From Clostridia bacterium (GTDB lineage: Bacteria; Bacillota; Clostridia; Oscillospirales; RGIG577): a stretch of DNA of 39,732 nt. The stretch spans positions 1 through 39,732 of the forward strand of contig JAFWDJ010000007.1 in assembly GCA_017513095.1 (NCBI GenBank), read 5' to 3'. Positions 15,650 through 24,482 of the stretch are shown here, piece after piece (the first letter of the stretch is position 1; each line of letters starts with the position of its first letter). Position numbers and translations under genes: made by a program. Below the pieces are notes generated by a model. It was not told where the DNA came from. It was given only the letters and a program-made list of their open reading frames with translations, and did no database searches.

Positions 15650-16414
15650 ATGAATAACGCAACAAAGATATTACTGTCCGGCTGCAACGGCAAAATGGGA
15701 CGCGCGATCTCCCGTCTCGCCTCTATGGACGACAGCGTTGAAATAGTCGGCGGACTCGATATCAACACCGCCGAGGAATTCGGCTACCCCGTTTTCAGCG
15801 AGCCCGGCAAGGTTAACGTCGACTGCGACGTTATCGTGGACTTTTCGAACCACGCCGCATTGGAGGGTGTATTGGAGCTTGCAAGAAGCAAAAAAATACC
15901 CGCCGTTATCGCGACCACCGGCCTTCTCGCAACTCAGATTGAGCTTATGCATGAGAGCGCGAAATACGTGGCGATATTCCACAGCGCGAATATGTCGATA
16001 GGCGTAAATCTGCTTATAGACCTGGTGCAGAGAGCCGCGCGCGCCCTCGGCGAAGACTTCGATATAGAGATTGTCGAAAAGCACCACAATCAGAAGCTTG
16101 ACGCGCCCAGCGGAACGGCGCTTGCAATCGCCGACGCTCTCAAGGAAGTGCGCGACTGCGAGACTCAGTACGTATACGAGCGTCAGTCGGTGCGCCGCAA
16201 GAGAACGACGAGCGAGATAGGCATTCATTCCATTCGCGGCGGCAACATCATAGGCGATCACGACGTGCTTTTCTGCGGCCAGAACGAAGTGATAACCGTA
16301 TCCCACAGCGCTGCCTCCCGCGACGTATTCGCGACGGGCGCTTTGAGAGCGGCAAAGTTTATTGCGAAAAAGCCCGCCGGACTTTACAGCATGAACGACC
16401 TTATTAACGAATGA
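15650..16414 (+). CDS. dapB: 4-hydroxy-tetrahydrodipicolinate reductase
   Basis: A 254-residue NAD(P)H-dependent reductase following DapA in lysine and dipicolinate synthesis. The nucleotide-binding motif is GCNGKMGRAI (11-20), and the family signature EKHHNQKLDAPSGTA (143-157) contains the catalytic H145 and the substrate lysine. AAAGGATG precedes the ATG. The product pathway also feeds spore dipicolinate, fitting a spore former. Confidence 0.97.
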   Translation: MNNATKILLSGCNGKMGRAISRLASMDDSVEIVGGLDINTAEEFGYPVFSEPGKVNVDCDVIVDFSNHAALEGVLELARSKKIPAVIATTGLLATQIELMHESAKYVAIFHSANMSIGVNLLIDLVQRAARALGEDFDIEIVEKHHNQKLDAPSGTALAIADALKEVRDCETQYVYERQSVRRKRTTSEIGIHSIRGGNIIGDHDVLFCGQNEVITVSHSAASRDVFATGALRAAKFIAKKPAGLYSMNDLINE

Positions 16415-16439
16415 CTTTCACCGAAAGGAGTGCGCCGTA

Positions 16440-16919
16440 ATGCTTGATATGGATAAAATTCTTACGAAACTTACAGGCGAAGAGGAGATAACGCTGATAA
16501 CGCTTAACAATATCCCCGCCGATATGAAGCTCATGTGCGATATTTTCGAGGCCTTCACCCGCGAGCGCGTCGTGCTCGATATGATAAGCCAGACAGCCCC
16601 GACGGGCGGTCACATAAGCGTTTCGTTTACATTGAACGACAACGATCTGCCGCGCGCGATAAAGATAATGAGCACGTTCAAATCAAAGCTCCCCTCTCTT
16701 CGCAGCGACGTAAACCCCGGAAACGCCAAAATCGTCTTCTACGGCGAGCGCATGAAGGATAATTACGGCGTGGCGGCTTACGTTATGAGGCTTTTTGCGG
16801 ACAACAATATAATGCTTAAGCTTATAACGACCTCCGACAATGATATATCGTGTCTGCTTTCCAAGGACGATTACGAATATATCTACGACGTTGCCGCAAA
16901 GGCGCTCAAAATCAACTGA
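16440..16919 (+). CDS. free-standing aspartokinase-type double ACT protein
   Basis: A 159-residue protein made of two ACT domains (about 15-75 and 85-155). They resemble the C-terminal regulatory half of aspartokinase: 'ITLITLNNIPADMKLMCDIFEAF', shortened here, with 'VVLDMISQ' and 'ISVSFTL' matches the first ACT, and 'ERMKDNYGVAAYVMRLFAD', 'LKLITTSDNDISCLL' matches the second. There is no kinase domain. AAGGAG lies 9 nt before the ATG, and a terminator follows directly, so it is the fourth gene of the lysine operon. It may be a regulatory subunit like the beta chain of Bacillus aspartokinase II, or a separate lysine/threonine sensor. Confidence 0.85.
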   Translation: MLDMDKILTKLTGEEEITLITLNNIPADMKLMCDIFEAFTRERVVLDMISQTAPTGGHISVSFTLNDNDLPRAIKIMSTFKSKLPSLRSDVNPGNAKIVFYGERMKDNYGVAAYVMRLFADNNIMLKLITTSDNDISCLLSKDDYEYIYDVAAKALKIN

Positions 16920-16932
16920 ATATAAAAAAATG

Positions 16933-16961
16933 CCGTGCGCACCCTATATGGATGCGCACGG
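16933..16961. terminator. bidirectional terminator of the lysine operon and the MFS gene
   Basis: 9-bp stem CCGTGCGCA (16933-16941) / TGCGCACGG (16953-16961), with TTTCTTT on the plus side and a run of seven T on the minus side. It serves the convergent lysine operon and MFS transporter. Confidence 0.85.
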
Positions 16962-16980
16962 TTTCTTTATGCCCAAAATT

Positions 16981-18240
16981 TTAAAGCTTCAAGTCCCTTA
17001 AAACGAATGCGCTCAAAACAATCGCAATTATACAGCATACGCCCGCGCTGATGAACGCTACTCTGTATCCGCCAAGATAATCTATAATAAAGCCCCACAG
17101 TGCAGCGCCCGCTCCTATGCCAATATCGAACGAGGCATAATAAGTTGCGTTTGCGCTTCCGCGCCTGTCTATCGGCGCATGCTTTACAACGAGCGCGTTA
17201 GTCGTCGGCAGCGCGGCGCCAACGCCTATGCCGTATATTACCGAACAGATTATAAGGTGGGTAAAGCTATTTAATTGCGAAAGCGAGAACAGCGCGGCGG
17301 AGAATATCGCAAGGCTCGGTATCATTATAACAAGCGTATGTACCCTGCCGAAAAGCCGGCTCGTAAGAACGCGTACGATCAGTATGACAACGGCTGTTGC
17401 CGTATAGAACATACCGGGGTTTTCAATCCCCAGCGATATTGCGAAGGACGGCATGAACGAAAGCACGCAGCTCATGCTCATAGCAAGCAAAAGCACGACG
17501 AGCGACGGACGAAATACCGTTTTCTCAAATATTCTCCATATGAGCGGCACCTTTTCTTCGGACTCCCCGCCCGATTCGGCCCCGGTGATTTCAAATTCTT
17601 CGGGGTGCTCCTTTTTATATTCCTCAAATCTTTCGCGCGCCTTCTTTTCATAGTTAAGCGTCATGATTATCACGAGCGCGGCTATCATCGCAAGACCCGA
17701 CACGGCAAACATCGGCGAATACACGCCGCCGGTCATTAAGGAAAGCGCAAGCGCGGGGCCGACCGAGGTCGCTGCCGTAGCCGTAAGCCCGAAATACGCG
17801 ATGCCCGCCGAGAGCCGCTTCTCTGGCAGCACGTCGGCCGCTATCGTACCGTTCGCCGTCGATACGCAGGCTATGCCCACGCCCTGAAGCACGCGAAACG
17901 CCATGACGAGATACACGTTCATCGAAAGGATGTATACGAGCGTTCCCGAGAGGAACACGAAAATACCGAACACCGTGACTACCCTTCGGCCTTTAGTGTC
18001 GCAAATCCGCCCCACGAACGGCCTTGAGCAGAGCGCCGCAAGCGTAAGAAGACCCGTCATAACTCCCGCCTGGCTCGGGCTGCCGCCGAGTACGATAACG
18101 TAGTAAGGCAGCGTTGAGCCTATCATCTGCTGAGAAATATTGCAAAGGGTCGCTATTATGAATATTCTTATAAAGTCACTGTTCCAAAGCCGCTCGCTTA
18201 CTTCAATAAACGCGCTCGGAACGCCGCCGGACTTAGCCAA
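16981..18240 (-). CDS. MFS transporter, 12 membrane helices
   Basis: A 419-residue major facilitator with about twelve hydrophobic spans and a charged cytoplasmic loop in the middle (about 200-232, rich in Lys/Glu). The MFS motif A-like loop 'RPFVGRICDTKGRR' follows helix 2, and 'GVGIACVSTANG' is a motif C-like segment of drug:H+ antiporters. Substrate unknown. It starts at TTG with GGGGGA 6 nt upstream. It is transcribed alone, away from the secreted stalk protein gene. Confidence 0.85.
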   Translation of the reverse strand: MAKSGGVPSAFIEVSERLWNSDFIRIFIIATLCNISQQMIGSTLPYYVIVLGGSPSQAGVMTGLLTLAALCSRPFVGRICDTKGRRVVTVFGIFVFLSGTLVYILSMNVYLVMAFRVLQGVGIACVSTANGTIAADVLPEKRLSAGIAYFGLTATAATSVGPALALSLMTGGVYSPMFAVSGLAMIAALVIIMTLNYEKKARERFEEYKKEHPEEFEITGAESGGESEEKVPLIWRIFEKTVFRPSLVVLLLAMSMSCVLSFMPSFAISLGIENPGMFYTATAVVILIVRVLTSRLFGRVHTLVIMIPSLAIFSAALFSLSQLNSFTHLIICSVIYGIGVGAALPTTNALVVKHAPIDRRGSANATYYASFDIGIGAGAALWGFIIDYLGGYRVAFISAGVCCIIAIVLSAFVLRDLKL

Positions 18241-18291
18241 ATAAAGTCCCCCAATACAGGCATAAAATTACATTGATGATTCAAGTTAAAA

Positions 18292-18309
18292 GGGCGAACA
18301 GCGCCGCCC
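18292..18309 (-). terminator. weak terminator after the stalk-domain protein
   Basis: 5-bp GC stem GGGCG (18292-18296) / CGCCC (18305-18309), followed on the minus strand by TTTTAACTT. Short stem, so support is modest. Confidence 0.4.
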
Positions 18310-18333
18310 CGTTTAACCTTTATAGCTTTATTG

Positions 18334-19332
18334 TTATTTCATTCTTGCGGGTCCCGCAATTATGAGAAGCGTTCTGTAGGAGTCTCCGTCCTTGCAGCTG
18401 CTTACGGCTACCTGAGTATAATCAGTATCCTTGAGCGTGGACCAGAGCGACTCGTCGTGCGTTGCGTTTTGTATTATCCACGTCGGATTGGAGCTTCTGT
18501 CAAGGCATATTTCCTTTTCCTTAACAAAATACTGAACGCCGAGCTTTTCAAACATAGCGCGTCTGTCCTCGCCGTAGGAGAGCGTATCCATATTGTCGCT
18601 TCTCCAAACGTTCATAAGCTGACGCTCATAGATTCTGTAGTTGCATACGATGCTTAAGTCATTGCTCCACGTAAGGCTGCGCTCGCCCTTCTGAACAAGC
18701 GTATCGTTTAAAGCAACGTATACGTTCTGTGCAAATCTCTCTTCGTCGATATAGAAGCTGTCAGCCGTTACCGACGCGTCGATGGGCTTTAAAAGGCCCG
18801 CGATCTTCGCCTTGATATCGGAGAGCTGCATGGGCGATGCGGTCTTATATATCAGAGTGGCATTGTAAGTGTCAGCCCAGTTTACGGTATAGCCCAAAAG
18901 CTCGGCAACGTAGCGCGCGGGCAGCAGCGTATTGCCTTTTTCCGAAAGCACCGGAGCCGTATCCATGCGGTATGCAAGCTCGTCGATATAGTTTACTTCC
19001 CTGTAGATTGCGGAATTGCCAATCTGATACTTGAGCTTGAAGCTCGGGTCGTCATTCTTCGTAACGATTATCTTCTGACCCTCGCTGATCCATTCCACCG
19101 TGCAGTTAAGCGACTCGGTAAGAATGCGGAACGGAACCATCGTTCTGCCGTCGATTATGCGCGGCGCTTCCACAAGATCGGTTTCGACGCCGTTAATATA
19201 GGCTTTGTCGTTGCCCGTCTGGAATACCAGCTCGGCCGACGCAGGCGCAGTGCCCGCCGCTCCCGCAGGCAGCAGTGCAAAGGAGAAGCAGATGGCAGCC
19301 GCCAACAATAAACATAAAACTTTTCTTTTCAT
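18334..19332 (-). CDS. secreted copper-amine-oxidase-type stalk domain protein, CAP-like C-terminus
   Basis: A 332-residue exported protein. Signal peptide 1-26 (ends PAGAAG). Residues about 30-155 hold the stalk-domain pattern of copper amine oxidase N-domains: 'YINGVE', 'GRTMVPFRILTESL', 'TVEW' and a second set 'GNTLLPARYVAELLGYTVNW'. This non-enzymatic domain is common in clostridial cell-surface proteins. The C-terminal about 150 residues end in 'YTQVAVSSCKDGDSYRTLLI', which resembles a degenerate CAP/SCP domain; I see no convincing active site. The ATG with AGGTGGAGG upstream is chosen. An ATG six codons earlier overlaps the tyrS stop by 4 nt but contains the Shine-Dalgarno itself. Confidence 0.75.
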   Translation of the reverse strand: MKRKVLCLLLAAAICFSFALLPAGAAGTAPASAELVFQTGNDKAYINGVETDLVEAPRIIDGRTMVPFRILTESLNCTVEWISEGQKIIVTKNDDPSFKLKYQIGNSAIYREVNYIDELAYRMDTAPVLSEKGNTLLPARYVAELLGYTVNWADTYNATLIYKTASPMQLSDIKAKIAGLLKPIDASVTADSFYIDEERFAQNVYVALNDTLVQKGERSLTWSNDLSIVCNYRIYERQLMNVWRSDNMDTLSYGEDRRAMFEKLGVQYFVKEKEICLDRSSNPTWIIQNATHDESLWSTLKDTDYTQVAVSSCKDGDSYRTLLIIAGPARMK

Positions 19333-19346
19333 ATTGAACCTCCACC

Positions 19347-20576
19347 TCATTTAATTATTATCTTTATAAATGTTTTTTTACCTTTCTTGACAATTATAAA
19401 CCCGTCCTTAAAATCATCGCGGCTCACGGTCTTGTCTATCGCCGCCACCTTCACGTCGTTTACCGATATGCCTCCCTGATTTACGAGACGTCTCGCCTCC
19501 CCTTTTGAAGGAGCAAGTGCGGACAGCACAAGCAAGTCGAGTATGCCTATACTGCCGTCGGGCATCGCGTCGCCGGACAGCTCGAACGTGGGCATATTGT
19601 CGCTTACGCTTCCGGCCGCAAAGAGCGCCTTTGCCGCCTCATCGGCCTTTTTCGCCTCCTCGGTGCCGTGGATAAGCTCGGTAAGCTCAAACGCCAGCAC
19701 CTCTTTTGCTTTGTTTATATCCTTGCCCTCAAGCTTTGAAAGCTTTTCTATCTCTGAAAGCGGCAGGAACGTAAGCATCTTTAAGCATTTTATAACGTCC
19801 GCGTCGTCCACGTTGCGCCAATACTGATAAAAGTCGTACGGCGGAGTCTTTTCCGGGTCGAGCCATACAGCGCCGCTCGCCGTTTTGCCCATCTTCTTGC
19901 CCTCGGAATTCTGAAGCAGAGTTATCGTCATGGCGTAAGCGTCCTTGCCGAGCTTTCGTCTTATAAGCTCGGTGCCGCCCAGCATATTGCTCCACTGGTC
20001 GTCGCCGCCGAACTGCATATTGCAGCCGTATTTCTGATAGAGATAATAAAAGTCGTACGACTGCATTATCATATAGTTGAACTCAAGGAACGACAGTCCC
20101 TTCTCCATGCGCTGCTTGTAGCATTCGGCTCTGAGCATATTGTTGACCGAGAAGCACGCGCCTACCTCCCTAAGCAAATCCACGTATTTCAAATCGAGCA
20201 GCCAGTCGGCGTTGTTTACGGCTATGGCCGCATTTTCGCCCTCAAAGCTTATGAACTTCGTCATCTGCGCCTTAAAGCGTTCACAGTTTTTCATTATGAC
20301 GTCGTAGGACATCATGGCGCGCATATCCGTTCTGCCCGAGGGGTCGCCCACGTGTCCCGTGCCGCCGCCCAAAAGCACGATAGGCTTGTTTCCCGCCATC
20401 TGAAGGCGTTTCATAAGGCAAAGCGCCATAAAATGTCCCACGTGCAGCGAATCCGCCGTCGGGTCAAAGCCTATATAAAAGATCGCCTTGCCGTTGTCCA
20501 CAAGCTCTCTTATCTCGTTTTCATCCGTGACCTGTGCAATAAGTCCTCTGTCCTTCAACTCCTGAAAAATGCCCAT
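19347..20576 (-). CDS. tyrS: tyrosyl-tRNA synthetase
   Basis: A 409-residue class I synthetase. The HIGH motif is HVGH (45-48), the tyrosine-binding region includes 'YIGFDPTADSLH' and 'QFGGDDQWSNM' (188-198), and the KMSKS loop is KMGKT (228-232). The last about 65 residues form an S4 RNA-binding domain (GEARRLVNQGGISVN). Length is normal for TyrRS-1. It follows recN by 18 bp on the same strand with no T-box leader, so it appears to be transcribed with the recN operon. Confidence 0.97.
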   Translation of the reverse strand: MGIFQELKDRGLIAQVTDENEIRELVDNGKAIFYIGFDPTADSLHVGHFMALCLMKRLQMAGNKPIVLLGGGTGHVGDPSGRTDMRAMMSYDVIMKNCERFKAQMTKFISFEGENAAIAVNNADWLLDLKYVDLLREVGACFSVNNMLRAECYKQRMEKGLSFLEFNYMIMQSYDFYYLYQKYGCNMQFGGDDQWSNMLGGTELIRRKLGKDAYAMTITLLQNSEGKKMGKTASGAVWLDPEKTPPYDFYQYWRNVDDADVIKCLKMLTFLPLSEIEKLSKLEGKDINKAKEVLAFELTELIHGTEEAKKADEAAKALFAAGSVSDNMPTFELSGDAMPDGSIGILDLLVLSALAPSKGEARRLVNQGGISVNDVKVAAIDKTVSRDDFKDGFIIVKKGKKTFIKIIIK

Positions 20577-20594
20577 TGTTTGATTATCCTCACT

Positions 20595-22310
20595 TTAATT
20601 TTTTGTTTTTCTTATTTCTTCCTTTGTGCGCTGCGCCATTGAAAGCATCTCCTCGGCATTGACGAGCGAAACGGTCGTTATCCTGTCCCCGCCCGTTATC
20701 CGCGCGATCTCATGCAGCCGCTCCTCGGAAGATAATTCATGCACGTTTGTTTTTGTCGTTTTCCCGTCGGTGCTTTTTTCTATATAGAAATGGCAGTCGG
20801 CCATCAGCGCAAGCTGCGACAAATGCGTGACGCACAGCACCTGCTTATATCCCGCCGTTTCATACAGCGCGTTCGCGACCTTTACGGCAGCGCGTCCGCT
20901 TATGCCCGCGTCTATCTCGTCGAACACGAGTGTGCCCGTGGGCTCGCTGTCGAAAAGCACGTTTATCATCGCAAGCATTATCCTCGAAAGCTCACCGCCG
21001 GAGGCTATCTTCGAAAGGGGCTTCAAATCCTCGCCGGGGTTCGGCGAAATCAAAAATTCCACGCTGTCGGCGCCGCGCGGCGTAAACCTTTCGGGGCTTT
21101 CCCCGGTCTTGATATCTACCTTAAATCTCACCTTCGACATATCGAGATATGAAAGCTTCTTCGTTATGCCGGTCTCAAGCCGGCGCGCCGCCTTCTGTCT
21201 TTGGGCTGTCAGCCTTTCAGCCGCGGTCCGAAGCTCGCCTTCGGCCGCTTTAAGCTCTCCGCGAAGGCGTTCGCGCTTCGCATCGGCAAACACTATGTCG
21301 TCAAGCTGAGCCTTGCATTCGTCCAGATACTTTAAAATATCCTCGATGCTTCCGGCGTACTTTCTTTTAAGGCGCGATATCTCGTCCTGACGCGCGATTA
21401 TCTCGTCGATCTCCTCGTCGGAAAAGTCAAATTCGTCTTTTTTCGATGCGACGGACATCGCGATATCCTCGATCTCGAGGGATACCGATTCAAGCCGCCG
21501 TGCGTACTCTAAAAGCTCATCGTCGTCGCGCGCGGGTATCAAAAGCTCGTTTTTCGCCTCATATACGGCGTTGTACGCGCTCGTTTCGTTTTTTTCGCCG
21601 CCGTAGAGCAAATCATACGCCGCATCTATGGCCGAAATGAACTTTTTTGCGTTTGATATCTTCTTTTTGCGCGCGGCAAGCTCTTCATCCTCGCCCGGCG
21701 TAAGCTGCGCGGCCTCTATTTCATCTATACAGAATTTTAGATAATCGACCTTTGCGGCCTTCTCGCGCTCGTCCGTATCAAGAGACGAAAACTCTCGCGA
21801 AAGCTCATGAAACCTTTTATACTTCTCCGAATAATCCGCCTGCGTCTGTGTATCGCCCGCGAACCTGTCAAGAAGCGAAAGATGGCGCTTGTTCTCCAAA
21901 AGGCCGCTCGCGTCGTGCTGTCCGTGGATGTTTACGATATCCGACATCACGCTTTTAAGCGTCGATACGGTGGTCGGGCGCGAATTTATACGCACTGTAT
22001 TTTTTCCGTCTGCAAAAATTTCCCTTTCAACAAAAAGCCTGCCGTCCTCATCTAAAGACACGCCCGCTTCGGACATATCGGAAATCACAGCTTCCGGAAT
22101 ACCTGAAATAATCGCGCTTACAAACGCGGACTTCTTCCCCGTGCGTATAAGCTCCCTTTGAGCCCTGCCGCCAAGGAGCATGCCGATTGAATCTATTATT
22201 ATGGATTTGCCCGCTCCCGTCTCTCCGGTAAGCACGTTCATACCCTCCGAAAAGGCGATATCGAGCGACTCTATCAAGGCTACGTTCTCGATATGTATGG
22301 CTTCAATCAT
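20595..22310 (-). CDS. recN: DNA repair ATPase RecN
   Basis: A 571-residue SMC-like protein acting in double-strand break repair. Walker A is GETGAGKS (29-36). The signature 'ASGGELSRIMLA' and Walker B 'TLVFDEIDAGISG' lie in the C-terminal third. The middle (about 155-370) is charged and heptad-like, consistent with the coiled coil. 'NIHGQHDASGLL' is typical. argR lies 18 bp upstream, the usual argR-recN pair of Firmicutes. Confidence 0.97.
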   Translation of the reverse strand: MIEAIHIENVALIESLDIAFSEGMNVLTGETGAGKSIIIDSIGMLLGGRAQRELIRTGKKSAFVSAIISGIPEAVISDMSEAGVSLDEDGRLFVEREIFADGKNTVRINSRPTTVSTLKSVMSDIVNIHGQHDASGLLENKRHLSLLDRFAGDTQTQADYSEKYKRFHELSREFSSLDTDEREKAAKVDYLKFCIDEIEAAQLTPGEDEELAARKKKISNAKKFISAIDAAYDLLYGGEKNETSAYNAVYEAKNELLIPARDDDELLEYARRLESVSLEIEDIAMSVASKKDEFDFSDEEIDEIIARQDEISRLKRKYAGSIEDILKYLDECKAQLDDIVFADAKRERLRGELKAAEGELRTAAERLTAQRQKAARRLETGITKKLSYLDMSKVRFKVDIKTGESPERFTPRGADSVEFLISPNPGEDLKPLSKIASGGELSRIMLAMINVLFDSEPTGTLVFDEIDAGISGRAAVKVANALYETAGYKQVLCVTHLSQLALMADCHFYIEKSTDGKTTKTNVHELSSEERLHEIARITGGDRITTVSLVNAEEMLSMAQRTKEEIRKTKN

Positions 22311-22328
22311 TTTTAGTCTGCTTTCTTT

Positions 22329-22784
22329 TCATGCGTTAAGCTTTGCCGCCTGCTCTTTTGAAAAGCTGACCGCGTCTTCATCCGTGCGGAATACTATGAA
22401 TATAGTATCGTCGCCCGCAAGCGTTCCGAGTATCTGCGAAATGTTCATCGAATCTATAGCCGCCGCCGCGCCCGATGCAAGACCGGTCAGAGTCTTTATT
22501 ACGACCATGTTTCCGGCGCAGTCTATATTAGTCACGCATTCACGGAAGATGGATTCAAGCTTTTTTTGCATTTTGTCCTCCGTCTCGACGGAGCGCGCGG
22601 AGTATTTGTAGCGTCCGGAGGCGTCAAGGACCTTCAGGATGCGAAGCTCCTTTATATCTCTCGATATCGTCGCCTGCGTCACGTCGAAGCCCTCTTCTTT
22701 AAGCTTGTCCGCCAGGTCCTCCTGAGTTTCAACGCTGTATTTATCTATAAGCTCCAATATTTTAAACTGACGTTTGTTTTTCAA
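22329..22784 (-). CDS. argR: arginine repressor ArgR
   Basis: A 151-residue ArgR/AhrC regulator: an N-terminal winged helix (KILELIDKYSVETQEDLADK, then ATISRDIKELR) and a C-terminal arginine-binding oligomerisation domain with 'TIFIVFRTDEDA'. It represses arginine synthesis and activates catabolism in other Firmicutes. Its start is TTG with GAGGG about 10 nt upstream. Located between nadK and recN, as in many Firmicutes. Confidence 0.95.
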   Translation of the reverse strand: MKNKRQFKILELIDKYSVETQEDLADKLKEEGFDVTQATISRDIKELRILKVLDASGRYKYSARSVETEDKMQKKLESIFRECVTNIDCAGNMVVIKTLTGLASGAAAAIDSMNISQILGTLAGDDTIFIVFRTDEDAVSFSKEQAAKLNA

Positions 22785-22788
22785 AATT

Positions 22789-23646
22789 TCACACCCTCTC
22801 TCTTAACTTCTGGCGAAGGATAGTGTAAAAATTGCGGTTTTTAACACGTATAAGTTTAAGCTCAAGCTTTGAGCGCGACACCTGTACCGTGTCGCCTATC
22901 AAAAGCCTGCCGTATTTATTGCCGTCCGCCGAAAGATATGCCTCTCTGTCGCCCTCGCCCGTGACTTTTATCTGGAATGTGGACATTATCGACATTACAA
23001 TCGGTATCGAAACAAGCGAATGCGGACAGACCGGAGTTATCACAACGCTCGGCGTCTTCGGCTCCATAACGGGGCCGCCCGCCGACAGCGAATAGGCCGT
23101 CGAGCCCGTCGGCGTCGCAACTATCATGCCGTCCGCCCGAAATTCGTTTACCAAAATCCCGTCCGCGTAAAACGACAGGTCGACGGGGTGCGCTATAAGG
23201 CTTTTTGAAATAACGGCTTCGTTCAATGCGGTTATCTGTTTTATCGTTTCACCGCTTCTTATTACGGAAATGTCAAGCATCGCGCGCGTGTCGAACGTAA
23301 ACTTTCCCTCGAACACCTTTTTAAGCTCGTCACGTTCATCGGCGTCAAGCTCGACAAGATAGCCAAGGTTGCCGATGTTTATTCCCAGCACGGGAATGTC
23401 AAGCGCCGCCGCACGCGTCGCCGCAGCGATCAGCGTTCCGTCTCCGCCAAGCGTTATTATGAAGTCTATCTCGGATGAGACTTCCTCCAGAGCGGCGAAT
23501 TTTATGTTCAAAGCGTTAAGCTCGGGCTTATGCCTGTATTCAAGAAAGCTTTCGCCTCCCGCTTCTTCTATCGTCTTTGTTATGGAAAGCACGGCGTCGC
23601 GCCACTGAGGCTTGCCGGTATTCGGTATTATAAAAGCCTTTTTCAA
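22789..23646 (-). CDS. nadK: NAD kinase
   Basis: A 285-residue ATP-dependent NAD kinase that makes NADP. The GGDG motif is at 67-70 (ITLGGDGTLI) and the NAD-binding 'TPTGSTAYSLSAGGPV' follows. A TTG start is chosen: GGGAGG lies 8 nt upstream and it leaves a 22-bp gap to tlyA. The longer frame to 23715 would run into tlyA. Member of the tlyA-nadK-argR-recN series. Confidence 0.95.
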   Translation of the reverse strand: MKKAFIIPNTGKPQWRDAVLSITKTIEEAGGESFLEYRHKPELNALNIKFAALEEVSSEIDFIITLGGDGTLIAAATRAAALDIPVLGINIGNLGYLVELDADERDELKKVFEGKFTFDTRAMLDISVIRSGETIKQITALNEAVISKSLIAHPVDLSFYADGILVNEFRADGMIVATPTGSTAYSLSAGGPVMEPKTPSVVITPVCPHSLVSIPIVMSIMSTFQIKVTGEGDREAYLSADGNKYGRLLIGDTVQVSRSKLELKLIRVKNRNFYTILRQKLRERV

Positions 23647-23668
23647 AAAAATGCCTCCCAACAAAAAT

Positions 23669-24481
23669 CTATGCGTCCTTATCGGCTTTGAAAGCCTCGT
23701 GAGAATCGCGCACAAGCTTCCCTGTATCTATTTCAAATTTCCCTTCGGGAGCGCGTTTCTCTATATACATAAGATATTCTATATTTCCCTCGGGGCCGCG
23801 TATCGGCGAATAATATACTCCAAGTATACTAAATCCCGTTTCCTGCGCCTCCGAAAGCACCTTTTTTATGACCTGCTCATGGACGCTCATATCGCGCACG
23901 ACGCCTTTTTTCCCCACGGCCTCGCGCCCCGCCTCGAACTGAGGCTTTATAAGGCATACGGCGCGCCCGCCCTCGCGAAGCGTTTTATACAAAACGGGAA
24001 GCACGAGCTTAAGCCCTATGAACGAAACGTCGACCGTTCCGAAGTCGAGCCGTCTTTCAAGCACGCCGTCGTCGAAGTAGCGAATATTCGTGCGTTCTAT
24101 GTTCACGACGCGCTCGTCGGTGCGAAGCTTCCATGCAAGCTGGCCGTAGCCCACGTCCACGGCATAGACTTTTTTCGCGCCGTGCTTTAACATACAGTCG
24201 GTAAATCCGCCCGTGGAGGCGCCTATGTCTATGGCGTACACGCCGCTTAAGTTTATATCGAAGCAATCTATCGCGCCCTGAAGCTTTAATCCCCCGCGGC
24301 TTACGAATTCAAGCTTTTTTCCTCTTATCTCTATTTCGGCGTTCTCGTCCACGCTCTGCCCCGGCTTATCAATCCTCTCGCCGTTTGCAAAAACTATGCC
24401 CGCCATTATAAGCGCCCTTGCTTTCTCGCGGCTTTCCGAAAGGCCCCTCTCGAAAACAAGAATGTCTATCCTTTTTTTCAC
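23669..24481 (-). CDS. tlyA: TlyA-family rRNA 2'-O-methyltransferase
   Basis: A 270-residue protein with an N-terminal S4 RNA-binding domain (RIDILVFERGLSESREKARA) and a C-terminal FtsJ-type methyltransferase. The SAM motif is 'AIDIGASTGGFTDCMLKHGA' and the catalytic K-D-K-E set can be traced in 'RGGLKLQGA', 'TVDVSFIGLKLVLP' and 'IKPQFEAG'. Often annotated as hemolysin A, but TlyA methylates ribosomal RNA. It starts at GTG with AAAGGA upstream, 1 nt after the stop of oapA. Its place behind OLE/oapA is part of the conserved OLE neighbourhood. Confidence 0.93.
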   Translation of the reverse strand: MKKRIDILVFERGLSESREKARALIMAGIVFANGERIDKPGQSVDENAEIEIRGKKLEFVSRGGLKLQGAIDCFDINLSGVYAIDIGASTGGFTDCMLKHGAKKVYAVDVGYGQLAWKLRTDERVVNIERTNIRYFDDGVLERRLDFGTVDVSFIGLKLVLPVLYKTLREGGRAVCLIKPQFEAGREAVGKKGVVRDMSVHEQVIKKVLSEAQETGFSILGVYYSPIRGPEGNIEYLMYIEKRAPEGKFEIDTGKLVRDSHEAFKADKDA

Positions 24482-24482
24482 T

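Noticed and set aside
20577..20594. T-box leader for tyrS
   Set aside because: Only 18 bp separate recN and tyrS; there is no room for a T-box and none is seen in the end of recN.
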